A DNA stretch of 64,000 nt from Symbiodinium natans (taxonomy: Eukaryota > Sar > Dinophyceae > Suessiales > Symbiodiniaceae): positions 263,501-327,500 of the forward strand of contig CAJNDS010002136.1 in the NCBI GenBank assembly GCA_905221605.1, read 5' to 3'. Each line of letters opens with the position of its first letter. Within the stretch, counting starts at the first letter, position 1. The position numbers were made by a program, and so were the translations under genes. The notes under the pieces are model-generated. The model had not been told where the DNA came from and searched no databases. It saw only the letters and a list, made by a program, of their open reading frames with translations. Positions 61,301 through 64,000 of the stretch are shown here, in pieces.

Positions 61301-63610
61301 GGGGGGGGCGGGGGGGGGGGGGGGGGCGGTTTGGCGGGGCGGCGAGGGATCCGGCGGTGGCCGTTCAGGCAAGGAACCGGCCGATGGGGGGGGTGGGTTT
61401 GGGGGGGGGGGGGGGGGTGCTTACAACTTACAACCTAGGCATGGGCGCGCGCGCCAGGATCTTTCACGAAGAGACACCGCCTGTATATGTTTCGGAAAAG
61501 TTGAGGAGGGTGTTTTCAATCCTACGGCGCATGGATCTTGCTTCAGGGGCACTGCGTTCTTCCATGATTTTTTTCAACTCCGATGAAAACTTCTACCCGT
61601 GATCGACGCTTCATGGACGTGTCCAGAAGTTTTTGTCGCTCTAGAAGGAGCTAGGCTACACCTGGTTGCAGAATAGCGCGACCCACTATTTCTTGTATAT
61701 GACACTGACTTCCTCAGCGCCAGCCGAGGCCATGTTTCTTACGACCAATCCCGACTTACGATGCCTCAAGACCAAACATGACCCTCCCCAGGCCCCAACC
61801 CAGATGTGTTTTTTCTACTAGGTTTGCTTCGCAAAACGCAAGCCGAGACCATATTTTTAAAGACCAATCCCGACTTCGGACGCCTCAAGACCAAACATGA
61901 CCCTCCCCAGGCCCCAACCCAGATGTGTTTTTCTACTAGGTTTGCTTCGTAAACGCAAGCCGAGACCATATTTTTAAAGACCAATCCCGACTTCGGACGC
62001 CTCAAGACCAAACATGACCCTTCCCAGACCCCAACCCATATATGATTTTCCATGAAAACCCAAAAGATATGTTAAGCATTATATGGATTATTCAAGGTTT
62101 AAGGGTTAAGGGTTTAGGGTTTAGGGTTTAGGGTTTAGGGTTTAGGGAGGGTTTTTGTAGGCAACGGCACCAGTCACTGCTTGAGTAAGGCAACCTGCTA
62201 TTACCATGCAAAGGTGTTCATGACCCACAGTCTTTCTGCCTTCGGCTAGTGTACGGACGATGCCCACTGCAGTACCTGAAGACTTCAACTTCCTTCCCCA
62301 AACCAGCAATGACGAACTGAGCCATAGATAATTAAATTCAGAAGCCCCGAAGGAGCCTGTGTCTGAGCCTGACATTCAGACAGCGGAGCTGAAGCAGCTC
62401 TACTCCCCCAAACCCGCAAACCAGATTCTAAGGGTTTAGGATTTAGGGTTTTGGGGTTTAGGGGTTAGGGGTTCGTTGGGTTGCATATGGCAATAAAAGT
62501 AGGGTTCAGGGTTCAGGGTTTAGGGTTTAAGGTTTAGGGTTTAGGGTTTAGGGTTAGGGTTAGTACCCTTTTAATCTGAGGGTAGTTTCATGGGCCCTTA
62601 GTACGGTCCCTTACCTCCTTTGGAGGGGTTCTGAAGTAGGGTTGTATAGGGTATATTATAAGGGCTCCTCTTCTGAGGGCCCCTACGAAGGGACCATGTA
62701 ACGCTGATCTAAGACATACAAACCATCCCCTAAACCCTAAACCCTAAACCCTAAACCCTAAACCCTAAACCCTAAACCCTAAACCCTAAACCCTAAACCC
62801 TAAACCCTAAACCCTAAACCAGAAACCCTAAACCCTAAACCCTAAACCCTAAACCCTAAACCCTAAACCCTAAACCCTAAACCCTAAACCCTAAACCCTA
62901 AACCCTAAACCCTAAACCCTAAACCCTAAACCCTAAACCCTAAACCCTGCCGGTCCGGCCTCGACTCTCTCCATGCCGGTGGCCTCATCTTTGGTGATGC
63001 TGCCAACCGCGTCCAGCACCTTTTCGCAATTGGCTTCTACCGGAACATAGGGGGCTTGGGGGGCTTGGGGGGCGGGGGAGTTAGGGTTGAGGGTTTAGGG
63101 GTTTAGGGCTAAGGGTTCAGGGTTTAGGTTGAGGGTTTTTCTCTTCTCCGTGGTGTTTCTGGGGTTAACAGGCACGGTTTGGGGGGGGGGATACCTTGGG
63201 GTGGGTGATACCTTTGGGGGGGGGGGGGGGGGGGGGTCGATTACGCGGAACGCGGGCGCATATAGGGGTAGGGTTGAGGGTTCAGGGTTTAGGGTGCACC
63301 CTCCAGTCTGGTGTTTGCACTGCACACATGCGTCCTACCTGCCATGCAATGAGGCTAGTCACCAAACACGCCACCCTCAAGTTTCCCCCCAAAAAACAAC
63401 ACACCAAGGCATCCAAAGGGATTGGGACCTAGGACCTAGGGTTTAGTTTCGGGATTAGGTTTAGGGTTTAGGGTTTAGGGTTTAGGGTTTAGGGTTTAGG
63501 GTTTAGGGTTTAGGGTTTAGTGTTTAGGGTTTAGGGTTTAGGGTTTAGGGGTTGAGGCCATACTCCGCCTCTTCTGGCTCCACTTTGCCAGTCGTCTTGC
63601 TGTTCGACAC
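27580..63610 (-). CDS. Split gene A: coiled-coil protein with C-terminal tandem SH3-like modules, 39 mini-exons (5' end outside window)
   Basis: Envelope of a minus-strand gene running from the right side of the window to a TGA at 27580-27582. Proposed exons are 24-132 nt, about 2.2 kb in total. The upstream half encodes Ala/Glu/Lys-rich helical sequence without a recognised catalytic motif. The downstream half encodes repeated modules with the order ...VGE-x-LEGP..., G-V-x-RV-x-G(K/R), (A/S)L-x-D-x-x-GW-L/V-S/T-V/I-x-x-x-Q, G-T/S-V/I-F. The module resembles SH3-like repeats I recall from dinoflagellate predicted proteins; that is memory, not a search. Exon phases agree across most joins, which is the main evidence that the pieces belong to one gene. 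Donors are mostly GC or GT, with probable GA in a few. Function is unknown; a scaffold or structural role is only a guess. Start codon and N-terminus are not visible. Confidence 0.75.
27668..27855. mobile_element. MITE family D carrying an internal telomeric tract
   Basis: Left arm GCAATTGCTTATAAGAACCC, a C/A homopolymer, about 60 bases of degenerate TTTAGGG, then AAAGAATATTTTCTTTATCG and right arm GTTCTTAAGCAAATAGTAG. Confidence 0.8.
28447..28525 (-). CDS. Gene A exon 38, module 4
   Basis: Encodes VTEGPKEEVHQAALRAIRLH then RSRDSE. Acceptor GCGCAG|GTCACGG, donor GAGT|GCACGG (GC). The leftover T plus GT of exon 39 gives Cys before AVGWVTV. CCCTAAA left, (TTTGGGG)n right. Confidence 0.8.
28537..28775 (+). 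repeat. Homogeneous (TTTGGGG)n tract
   Basis: Begins as four TTTAGGG units, becomes about 27 units of TTTGGGG, ends as TTTAGGG. The WGLGFGV open frames are its translation. Confidence 0.97.
28885..28984. mobile_element. MITE family C
   Basis: CTATACTGAACTTGGAACCC to TTTCCAAGTACCCCTAAG. Confidence 0.8.
29199..29258 (-). CDS. Gene A exon 37, module 4
   Basis: Encodes KTVNSNSELVRTLEVGETIK. Acceptor CTCCAG|AAGACC (earlier AG sites up to 29270 are possible). Donor ATTAAG|GCCCGG (GC), chosen because it yields VGETIK-VTEGP matching VGDLFA-VEEGP of exon 34. TTTAGGG tract directly on the right. Confidence 0.75.
30866..30924 (-). CDS. Gene A exon 36, module 3 (GWVTVKGNAG)
   Basis: Encodes VGWVTVKGNAGTAYATVPW. 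Acceptor CGGCAG|GTGGGA. I found it by looking for the GWVTV strand the module pattern required after exon 35. The donor is uncertain: GGCA|GCATCGG or GCCACC|GTCCCT. Confidence 0.8.
31213..31431. mobile_element. MITE family B interrupted by an insertion of about 100 bases
   Basis: Arm GGGGCCTGAATATTTAGAAT at 31217, then unrelated sequence from about 31250 to 31345, then the rest ending TAATTATTCCGACCCCTATA. Part of the insert (GGACCGAAGTCTGT...GAAGGTGA.ACAG) recurs at 54538-54580. Confidence 0.7.
31693..31740 (-). CDS. Gene A exon 35, module 3
   Basis: Encodes DSGVTRVKGKTLEDAE. Acceptor GTCCAG|GACTCAG, donor GCAGAG|GCCTGA (GC). Phase 0 both ends. CCCTAAA left, a 240-base TTTAGGG tract right. 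Confidence 0.85.
31770..32120 (+). repeat. Long (TTTAGGG)n tract with duplicated flank
   Basis: About 240 bases of tract. The sequence GACGAGAGAA..AGGGTTCCT.GGATGG occurs on both sides (31745-31769 and 32079-32104), suggesting the tract was duplicated with its flank. Confidence 0.9.
32108..32271. mobile_element. MITE family I, long
   Basis: TCAAGGGGTATAAGGAGGGA to GGTCCCTCCTTCAGTCCCTT. Confidence 0.75.
32717..32779 (-). CDS. Gene A exon 34, module 3
   Basis: Encodes IIKKLQVGDLFAVEEGPVVQ then E. Acceptor CTCGAG|ATCATC, donor CAGGAG|GCCGTG (GC). No telomeric tract lies within about 300 bases, unlike most exons. Confidence 0.85.
33133..33171 (-). CDS. Gene A exon 33, module 3
   Basis: Encodes VAITDNLDIKDCK. 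Acceptor GTGGAG|GTTGCG, donor TGCAAG|GCGGGC (GC). Phase 0 both ends; joins to IIKKLQVG of exon 34. The open frame extends further on both sides, so the exon could be longer. Confidence 0.75.
33499..33598 (+). repeat. (CTTAGGG)n tract
   Basis: Nearly all units are CTTAGGG or CGTAGGG. Confidence 0.95.
33629..33772. mobile_element. MITE family H, longer subtype
   Basis: TTGGTTAGAAGGGACTGATG to CATTCCCGACTAACCAA. Confidence 0.75.
34060..34128 (-). CDS. Gene A exon 32, module 2
   Basis: Encodes GTVFAEGEGKFYTCVSTADA then SAR. Acceptor TGGCAG|GGAACT. The donor is probably GCCAGG|GCAGCC; nearby TCG|GCCAGG and CAAC|GTCAGG are possible. Parallels exon 27 (GSIFLKEAEKPFYTVC). Confidence 0.8.
34355..34494. 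mobile_element. MITE family B interrupted by a telomeric tract
   Basis: ACAGGGTTTTGGGAGTTATT, then (TTTAGGG)6 from about 34395 to 34432, then GGGGTTATTATAGGGACGG and CGACCCCTATAGT. Confidence 0.75.
34509..34556. mobile_element. MITE family G tip between direct repeats
   Basis: TTGGGATGTTCCCC remains between two copies of GTATCGAGGTTTTGG. Could be a duplication or an excision scar. Confidence 0.5.
34747..34794 (-). CDS. Gene A exon 31, module 2 (GWLSIRDKQ)
   Basis: Encodes ALSDKATGWLSIRDKQ. Acceptor CTTCAG|GCTCTG, donor AAGCAG|GCGGCA (GC). Phase 0 at both ends. Same module position as exon 26. CCCTAAA left, TTTAGGG right. Confidence 0.85.
34901..34994. mobile_element. MITE family A, left arm replaced by telomeric tract
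   Basis: Right part CCCAATATAGACCCCCAAAT through GTCGTAAACCCCCTCATA is intact; the left arm is missing where (TTTAGGG)7 ends. Confidence 0.75.
35504..35545 (-). CDS. Gene A exon 30, module 2
   Basis: Encodes EPGLRIAGGRFRGS, equivalent to LGVNRVRGR and SGVTRVKGK of the other modules. Acceptor GACTGAG|GAGCCG; the donor TTCA|GTGTTTG is the best phase-0 choice but not certain. CCCTAAA left, TTTAGGG right. Confidence 0.6.
35763..35866. mobile_element. MITE family F, divergent
   Basis: CTACTCGGAGGTTCATGCAC to TTAACAAGTAG. Confidence 0.6.
36146..36190 (-). CDS. Gene A exon 29, module 2
   Basis: Encodes VMEMLEGPKKEPENF. Acceptor TGCCAG|GTCATGG. Donor AACTTC|GCAACA (GC, phase 0); a longer version to AG|GTTAGG would shift the frame. 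CCCTAAA left, TTTAGGG right. Confidence 0.8.
36870..36935 (-). CDS. Gene A exon 28, module 2
   Basis: Encodes VPLGPSFKVGEGEAVRMLKS then GE. Acceptor TTTCAG|GTTCCAC. The GC donor GGTGAG|GCCGGT was preferred over AGCG|GTGAGG because it keeps frame with exon 29. CCCTAAA on the left. Confidence 0.8.
36960..37300 (-). repeat. CCCTAAA / CCTTAAA variant tracts
   Basis: Alternating CCCTAAA and CCTTAAA units at 36966-37085, then CCCTACA and CCCTAAA units at 37205-37297. Confidence 0.9.
37434..37718 (+). repeat. Longest TTTAGGG tract (about 285 bases)
   Basis: Almost perfect, immediately downstream of exon 27 on the coding strand, but CCCTAAA in that direction, the reverse of most introns. Confidence 0.98.
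37737..37796 (-). CDS. Gene A exon 27, module 1
   Basis: Encodes GSIFLKEAEKPFYTVCGTEE. Acceptor CATGCAG|GGCTCT, donor GAGGAG|GCCGGC (GC). Phase 0 at both ends; GNQ of exon 26 runs on into GSIFL. A 285-base TTTAGGG tract lies on the low-coordinate side, against the usual polarity. Confidence 0.85.
38160..38400 (-). repeat. CCCTAAA tracts flanking exon 26
   Basis: Tracts at 38163-38225 and 38325-38400, both the same way round; to the left are four copies of a 15-bp unit CCCTAAACCCTACAGA. Confidence 0.95.
38243..38291 (-). CDS. Gene A exon 26, module 1 (GWLSIKGNQ)
   Basis: Encodes SLVDSTEGWLSIKGNQ, the diagnostic strand of the module. Acceptor CCGCAG|GTCTCT, donor AACCAG|GCGCAAC (GC). CCCTAAA tracts on both sides. 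Confidence 0.85.
38621..38667 (-). CDS. Gene A exon 25, module 1
   Basis: Encodes GPRSDEKLGVNRVRG. Acceptor GCACAG|GGGCCG, donor GGAAG|GCGCAG (GC). It ends AG; with the leading G of exon 26 this gives Arg, then SLVDSTEGW. CCCTAAA left, TTTAGGG right. Compare DSGVTRVKGK of exon 35. Confidence 0.8.
39340..39463. mobile_element. MITE family E with central TA expansion
   Basis: CTTAGTTGTCCAGTACCTAG, (TA)n loop, GTTACCTACTCTACTACTAA. Confidence 0.8.
39866..39898 (-). CDS. Gene A exon 24, module 1
   Basis: Encodes ADVDEIFEILE. Acceptor CTGCAG|GCCGATG, donor CTCGAG|GCTACC (GC). This donor was chosen because it joins to GPRSDEK of exon 25, giving the EILEGP motif seen as EMLEGP, AVEEGP and KVTEGP in the other modules. 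Confidence 0.75.
40174..40272. mobile_element. MITE family N
   Basis: GTGGTTGTCCAAATTGTGAT to CCAGAATTTTGACAGCCACC, with CCCTTTTGGGGTACCC inside; related sequence at 22727-22770. Confidence 0.65.
40553..40605 (-). CDS. Gene A exon 23 (start of module series)
   Basis: Encodes PLDLQGQDAQKGSLLVE, which parallels VAITDNLDIKDCK of exon 33. Acceptor TGGAAG|CCCCGC, donor GTCGAA|GTCGGG. Ends phase 0 into ADVDEIFEILE. The plus strand is also open here, so confidence is moderate. Confidence 0.55.
40627..40822. mobile_element. MITE family E, arm duplicated around a telomeric tract
   Basis: TAGTTGCTGAGTACCCTGGC, then (TTTAGGG)7, then a second GGTTGCTGAGTACCCTGGCC beginning the rest of the element to CTCAGCTACTAAG. 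Confidence 0.8.
40933..41000 (-). CDS. Gene A exon 22
   Basis: In the frame that fits exons 21 and 23 it encodes CKYCCAVAGMLLFGNSGAPS; an alternative open frame reads LQVLLRRSWDVAVWELWGPE. Acceptor CTTGAG|CTGCAAG. Donor CTAG|GTTTAGG is built from the telomeric repeat. CCCTAAA left, TTTAGGG right. Confidence 0.45.
41309..41408. mobile_element. MITE family G
   Basis: GTTGGGATGTTCCCCCCTTA to CAGGGGGAACATC; right tip replaced by poly-G. Confidence 0.8.
41400..41463. repeat. Poly-G/GA tract at the end of a MITE
   Basis: About 60 bases of G with A and T interruptions, starting at the 3' arm of the family G element 41309-41408. Confidence 0.95.
42838..42971. mobile_element. MITE family D
   Basis: CTATTTGCTTAAGAACCCCC to GGGGGGTTCTTAAGGAAATA. 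Confidence 0.85.
43449..43559. mobile_element. MITE family D
   Basis: CTATTTGCGTAAGAACCCCC to GGGTTCTTGTGCAAATAGT. Confidence 0.85.
43787..43835 (-). CDS. Gene A exon 21
   Basis: Encodes NSTLSHEALCKRPGP. Acceptor GTGCAG|GCAACAG, donor ACCCAG|GCACGA (GC). The frame was chosen by the carry-over from exon 20; other frames are also open, so the call is moderate. Confidence 0.6.
44018..44122. mobile_element. MITE family B, divergent
   Basis: GGGGCCTTAATAATTGGCAC to GGCCCCTATAGTACC. Confidence 0.65.
44259..44313 (-). CDS. Gene A exon 20
   Basis: Encodes AAEKGVGAEELFVELAGA. Acceptor CCCCAG|GCGGCTG, donor GTGCAG|GCCGGC (GC). The one-base overhang is completed by GC of exon 21 (Gly). CCCTAAA left, TTTAGGG right. 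Confidence 0.75.
45002..45066. mobile_element. MITE family D, left half
   Basis: CTACTATTTGCTGAAGAGCC and ATTCTTGCTTATACAGCAAT; right arm absent. Confidence 0.7.
45585..46282 (-). pseudogene. Broken intron-free ORF (possible retrocopy or element remnant)
   Basis: Minus-strand reading is open from 46282, interrupted by one in-frame TAG at about 45977 and a frameshift near 45765. Readable parts include VHEMLVMKMKEDGIKLTAK, AEKLEDLPVGM and NGWEYEADFYSWISQLAGD. It has no telomeric tract and no intron-like break, unlike gene A exons on both sides, and sits inside the A19-A20 intron. Part of the plus strand is also open (45278-45673 and 45879-46292), so the coding strand is inferred from residue composition. 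I recognise no family. Confidence 0.4.
46383..46421 (-). CDS. Gene A exon 19
   Basis: Encodes AADAKASTALRTE. Acceptor CGCCAG|GCAGCAG, donor ACCGAG|GCGGGG (GC). Phase 0 to phase 0, matching exon 20. Confidence 0.7.
46478..46653. mobile_element. MITE family F split by CCCTAAA units
   Basis: ACTTGGAGGTTCATGGTACG ... AAGTACCATGAACC, then about 35 bases of CCCTAAA repeat, then CTCCAAGTAG. The tract lies inside the terminal inverted repeat. Confidence 0.85.
47312..47349 (-). CDS. Gene A exon 18
   Basis: Encodes ASKVSSLA (AASASKVSSLAE if the outer acceptor is used). Acceptor CTTAAG|CCGCGG or GGCCAG|CGCAAG. The donor is unclear, possibly GA type. CCCTAAA left, TTTAGGG right. Confidence 0.5.
48296..48361. 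mobile_element. MITE family H, single arm
   Basis: CTGGTTCTTCGTAGGGAGTG to ATCCCTGAAAGGGTATAT. Confidence 0.65.
48650..48715 (-). CDS. Gene A exon 17 (frame uncertain)
   Basis: Acceptor CTCGCAG|CTGGCCC, donor near ATCT|GTGGTTTAGG. Two frames are open: AGPYYKMVTGLPRQALSELA, or LALITRWLLGYQDKH, which fits phase 0 from exon 16. A CCCTAAA tract is adjacent on the left. Confidence 0.5.
48893..48989. mobile_element. MITE family H
   Basis: GCTTCTTAGTAGAAAAAATG to TTCCCTACTAAGAGCCAGCC. Confidence 0.8.
49109..49141 (-). CDS. Gene A exon 16
   Basis: Encodes ARKELAKLIIK. Acceptor GCCAG|GCTAGG, donor ATCAAG|GCAAGTT, a strong GC-type donor. Phase 0 to phase 0. Confidence 0.75.
49757..49780 (-). CDS. 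Gene A exon 15
   Basis: A 24-nt exon encoding ALKGPLAE. Acceptor GCAGAG|GCCCTC, donor GCCGAG|GCCGGG (GC). Phase 0 at both ends matches exons 14 and 16. CCCTAAA left, TTTAGGG right. Confidence 0.55.
50004..50138. mobile_element. MITE family G
   Basis: GTTGGGATGTTCCCCCTTAT to AGTGTAAGGGGGGAACATCC. Confidence 0.85.
50225..50345. repeat. TA/TGTA microsatellite
   Basis: Runs of TATA, GTATATG and TTTA units, directly after a family G MITE. Confidence 0.9.
51073..51204 (-). CDS. Gene A exon 14
   Basis: The longest exon seen, 44 codons: EVEKLAPAAAAALSKADPGS near its start and VLTDFTFSRLQMSAAVQ at its end. Acceptor GACAG|GAGGTGG, donor GTGCAG|GTACGGA. CCCTAAA/CTTAGGG-type tract on the left, TTTAGGG on the right. 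Phase 0 to phase 0. Confidence 0.85.
51452..51563. mobile_element. MITE family A
   Basis: GGTACCCCTTTTATACCCCA and GAGGGTACCCCTGTTTTCGG then TAACCCCCATA. Confidence 0.65.
51651..51753. mobile_element. MITE family C
   Basis: CTATACTGAACTTGGAACCC to TTTCCAAGTACACCTAAG. Confidence 0.8.
51836..51880 (-). CDS. Gene A exon 13
   Basis: Encodes GEELMKFEKPATVSE. Acceptor CCTCAG|GGCGAGG. The frame meets TGA two codons later, so the donor is probably GAG|GAGTGATG, a GA donor; joined this way it runs in phase 0 into EVEKLAP of exon 14. The alternative is that this is a terminal exon of a shorter isoform. Confidence 0.7.
52617..52667 (-). CDS. Gene A exon 12
   Basis: Encodes AEAAQVTSAAEPLVAAQ. Acceptor GTGCAG|GCTGAGG, donor GCACAG|GCGAGTT (GC). 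Phase 0 to phase 0. CCCTAAA tracts lie on the left. Confidence 0.8.
53080..53250 (+). repeat. (TTTAGGG)n tract
   Basis: About 165 bases, ending in CTTAGGG variants. Confidence 0.95.
53706..53762 (-). CDS. Gene A exon 11
   Basis: Encodes ALLAAAGKEVEAAEALQTF. Acceptor CTCACAG|GCACTCC. Donor TTT|GCGGGC (phase 0) or GCGG|GCTTAGG. CCCTAAA tract on the left; the TTTAGGG tract begins about 64 bases to the right. Confidence 0.75.
53826..53912 (+). repeat. (TTTAGGG)n tract
   Basis: Twelve perfect units to the right of exon 11. Confidence 0.95.
54135..54158 (-). CDS. Gene A exon 10
   Basis: A 24-nt exon encoding AKERREAE. Acceptor TTGCAG|GCGAAGG, donor GCTGAG|GTGGGA. Phase 0 at both ends; continues the helix of exon 9 into exon 11. 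Confidence 0.6.
55020..55082 (-). CDS. Gene A exon 9
   Basis: Encodes VGAAKKDYFKAEEAERTAHL then E. Acceptor CCACAG|GTGGGC, donor TTGGAG|GCTCCC (GC). Phase 0 to phase 0. The pattern of charged and Ala residues suggests coiled coil. Confidence 0.8.
55631..55670 (-). CDS. Gene A exon 8
   Basis: Encodes NDAFLHAAEMAPG. Acceptor CTTAAG|CAACG, donor GGA|GCCTCA (GC); an alternative donor CTCACA|GTTTAGG lies 8 bases further. A CCCTAAA tract follows immediately. Confidence 0.55.
55689..55797. mobile_element. MITE family G
   Basis: TTTGGGATGTTCCCCCTTAT to CAAGGGGGAACATCCCAAAT. Confidence 0.85.
55966..56038 (-). CDS. Gene A exon 7
   Basis: Encodes DGALGAWAQASQQATEVQKL then KNK, a clear amphipathic helix. 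Acceptor TGCTAG|AAGATGG. Donor either AAG|GCGCC or AAGGC|GCCTC; the second keeps frame with exon 8. A TTTAGGG-type tract is on the low-coordinate side, against the usual polarity. Confidence 0.75.
56079..56176. mobile_element. MITE family K
   Basis: CTACCAGGATGGGCTATTAG to CAGCCCATCCTGGTAG. Confidence 0.85.
56442..56499 (-). CDS. Gene A exon 6
   Basis: Encodes AKAEILKLRPKARSNGLLA. Acceptor GGCTAG|GCAAAAG. The donor is GCAG|GTTTAGG, so the first bases of the intron are themselves telomeric repeat. It ends in phase 1 (G), completed by AA of exon 7 to GAA. Confidence 0.75.
56868..56958 (-). CDS. Gene A exon 5
   Basis: Encodes AAIFRARGSFFTQKLNELAQ then HSSGPLGE. Donor GGAGAG|GCTCGC (GC). The acceptor could be CTGAG|CCCC or the nearby CAAAG|CAGCC; the latter fits a one-base carry-over from exon 4. 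In-frame TGA codons follow soon after the donor. Confidence 0.75.
58090..58152 (-). CDS. Gene A exon 4
   Basis: Encodes ALKEFSPFTDFCTAMDKKIE then D. Acceptor AGCAAG|CCCTGAAGG. The donor is either GACC|GTCGGC or, in phase 0, GAG|GACCGT (GA type). CCCTAAA tract at 57985-58045, TTTAGGG from 58162. One of the most protein-like segments in the window. Confidence 0.8.
58162..58457 (+). repeat. Composite tract: TTTAGGG, TTTCGGG, TTGAGGG, GGGCTTTA blocks
   Basis: About 14 TTTAGGG units, then TTTCGGG/TTTAGGG pairs, six TTGAGGG units and about 12 units of the octamer GGGCTTTA. Each variant is in its own homogeneous block. Confidence 0.97.
59284..59389. mobile_element. MITE family J
   Basis: TAGTTCATGGTTGGGACAAT to CAACTATGACAAAGCAT. 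Confidence 0.75.
59490..59878 (-). repeat. Largest CCCTAAA-type tract, highly variegated
   Basis: About 390 bases mixing CCCTAAA, CCCCAAA, CCCCTAAA, CCCTGAA and CCCTATA units, immediately after exon 3 on the coding strand. Confidence 0.95.
59890..59917 (-). CDS. Gene A exon 3
   Basis: A 28-nt exon encoding VKAVASGKQ. Acceptor CCTGAG|GTGAAAG, donor CAAG|GTGCCC. It ends in phase 1; exon 4 begins CC, giving GCC (Ala). CCCTAAA lies to the left and TTTAGGG to the right. It is very short, but both neighbours fit in frame. Confidence 0.6.
60084..60169. mobile_element. MITE family G
   Basis: GTAATGTTCCCCCTTATACT to TAAGGGGAAACATCTCAA; directly follows a TTTAGGG tract. Confidence 0.8.
60288..60392. 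repeat. 33-bp tandem, three units
   Basis: GGTCTTGTGGCCGGAAATCT core three times; a fourth degenerate copy follows. Confidence 0.9.
60672..61036. repeat. (CCCCTCCAG)n low-complexity array
   Basis: 9-bp period with frequent one- to three-base slips. It underlies a 301-codon plus-strand frame and a 222-codon minus-strand frame; I treat both as artefacts. Confidence 0.9.
61068..61185. repeat. GGTACCCGGTCG-type repeat
   Basis: 10-12-bp period units; followed by G-runs at 61293-61327 and 61386-61418. Confidence 0.85.
61765..62045. repeat. About 117-bp tandem repeat, 2.4 units
   Basis: Units begin with GCCTCAAGACCAAACATGAC and contain GCAAGCCGAGACCATATTTT. High identity between copies suggests a recent duplication. 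The minus-strand frame across it merely repeats. Confidence 0.9.
62727..62948 (-). repeat. Long (CCCTAAA)n tract
   Basis: About 220 bases, nearly perfect, immediately downstream of exon 2 on the coding strand. Confidence 0.98.
62960..63036 (-). CDS. Gene A exon 2
   Basis: Encodes ANCEKVLDAVGSITKDEATG then MERVE. Acceptor GGTAG|AAGCC, donor GTCGAG|GCCGGA (GC). A long CCCTAAA tract abuts the low-coordinate side and a TTTAGGG-like tract follows at about 63080. The phase joins cleanly to exons 1 and 3. Confidence 0.75.
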
Positions 63611-63872
63611 CTGGCAGGGGATTAGGGTTTAGGGTTTAGGGCTTAGGGCTAGGGCTTAGGGCTTAGGGCTGAGGGCTGAGGGCTTAGGGCTTGGGGCTTA
63701 GGGCTTAGGGCTTAGGGCTTAGGGCTTAGGGCGTAGGGCTTAGGGCTTAGGGCTTAGGGCTTAGGGCTTAGGGCTTAGGTCTTAGGGCTTAGGGCTTAGG
63801 GTTTAGGCTTTAGGGTTTAGGGCTCAGGGTTTAGGGCTTAGGGTTTAGGGTTTAGGGCTTAGGGTTTAGGGT
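63452..63872 (+). repeat. TTTAGGG then CTTAGGG tracts flanking exon 1
   Basis: TTTAGGG at 63457-63552; about 25 CTTAGGG-type units at 63637-63800. Confidence 0.97.
63559..63610 (-). CDS. Gene A exon 1 (first seen)
   Basis: Encodes VSNSKTTGKVEPEEAEY. Acceptor CCAG|GTGTCG, donor TATG|GCCTCAAC (GC type). It ends in phase 1, and the next exon begins AA, giving GAA. TTTAGGG tracts lie on both sides, an exception to the usual polarity. The true 5' end lies beyond the window. Confidence 0.6.
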
Positions 63873-63875
63873 GCT

Positions 63876-63971
63876 TTACGAAAATAGGGGCCCCCATATA
63901 GACCCGCAAATAGTCGTATCCCCTTCTAATCAGGACCCCAACAAGGTACTCCTAATTTCGTAAACTCCCAA
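63876..63971. mobile_element. MITE family A, left arm cut by telomeric tract
   Basis: GCTTTACGAAAATAGGGGCC directly after TTTAGGG; right arm CTCCTAATTTCGTAAACTCC. Confidence 0.75.
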
Positions 63972-64000
63972 GGCTGAAGTGCCCTGAGATTTTGGGGTGT

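Larger units (their letters stand above)
60400..62700. other. Intron between gene A exons 3 and 2: low-complexity block
   Basis: Pro/Gly-coding arrays and the 117-bp tandem. Sequence 62150-62400 is unique, with an unsupported frame. No exon was found. Confidence 0.5.

Noticed and set aside
60533-61438. 301-codon proline/glycine-rich plus-strand ORF and 222-codon minus-strand ORF
   Set aside because: Both are translations of a 9-bp CCCCTCCAG array and G runs; open in several frames, with no start context or splice support.

Overview
The window reads as nuclear DNA of a protist with plant-type telomeric repeats, most probably a dinoflagellate. Three things point that way: (TTTAGGG)n/(CCCTAAA)n tracts about every 300-700 bases throughout; very small exons on one strand with GT, GC and apparently GA splice donors and AG|G boundaries; and a repeated module (GW-L/V-S/T-V/I-KGNQ-G-S/T-V/I-F/Y) that I associate from memory with dinoflagellate predicted proteins. 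I see no prokaryotic operons, rRNA, tRNA or CRISPR. Long open frames are almost all read-through of telomeric, proline or glycine repeats.

The real coding signal is in 24-132 nt pieces on the minus strand. Gene A (63610 down to a TGA at 27580) can be followed through 39 proposed exons, about 2.2 kb of coding sequence in 36 kb, and reading phase agrees at most joins. Its N-terminal part is an Ala/Glu/Lys-rich, probably coiled-coil chain (63.6-43.8 kb). Its C-terminal part is a tandem series of SH3-like-looking modules (41.0-27.6 kb), each cut by introns at similar places. Downstream on the same strand is a second, less certain exon series, cluster B (25.35-1.54 kb), whose function I do not recognise.

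The introns are built from two materials. The first is telomeric tracts, usually with a fixed polarity: on the coding strand TTTAGGG repeats just after the donor and CCCTAAA repeats just before the acceptor, so each intron could fold back on itself. The second is at least a dozen families of short palindromic (MITE-like) elements without coding capacity. Several MITE copies are split or cut off by a telomeric tract, so tracts were added or expanded after the MITEs arrived. Many tracts are runs of one variant heptamer, octamer or nonamer (TTTGGGG, CTTAGGG, TTGAGGG, GGGCTTTA, GGGTTTATA), which implies local re-amplification.

Layout: 0-25.4 kb cluster B exons; 25.4-27.6 kb intergenic or terminal region of gene A with MITEs; 27.6-41 kb modular C-terminus of gene A; 41-63.6 kb coiled-coil part of gene A, with an intron-free broken ORF at 45.6-46.3 kb and a Pro/Gly-coding low-complexity block at 60.2-62.1 kb. 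All exon calls come from reading by eye without transcript data. Boundaries are the best fit to GT/GC/GA-AG and phase and can be off by several bases.
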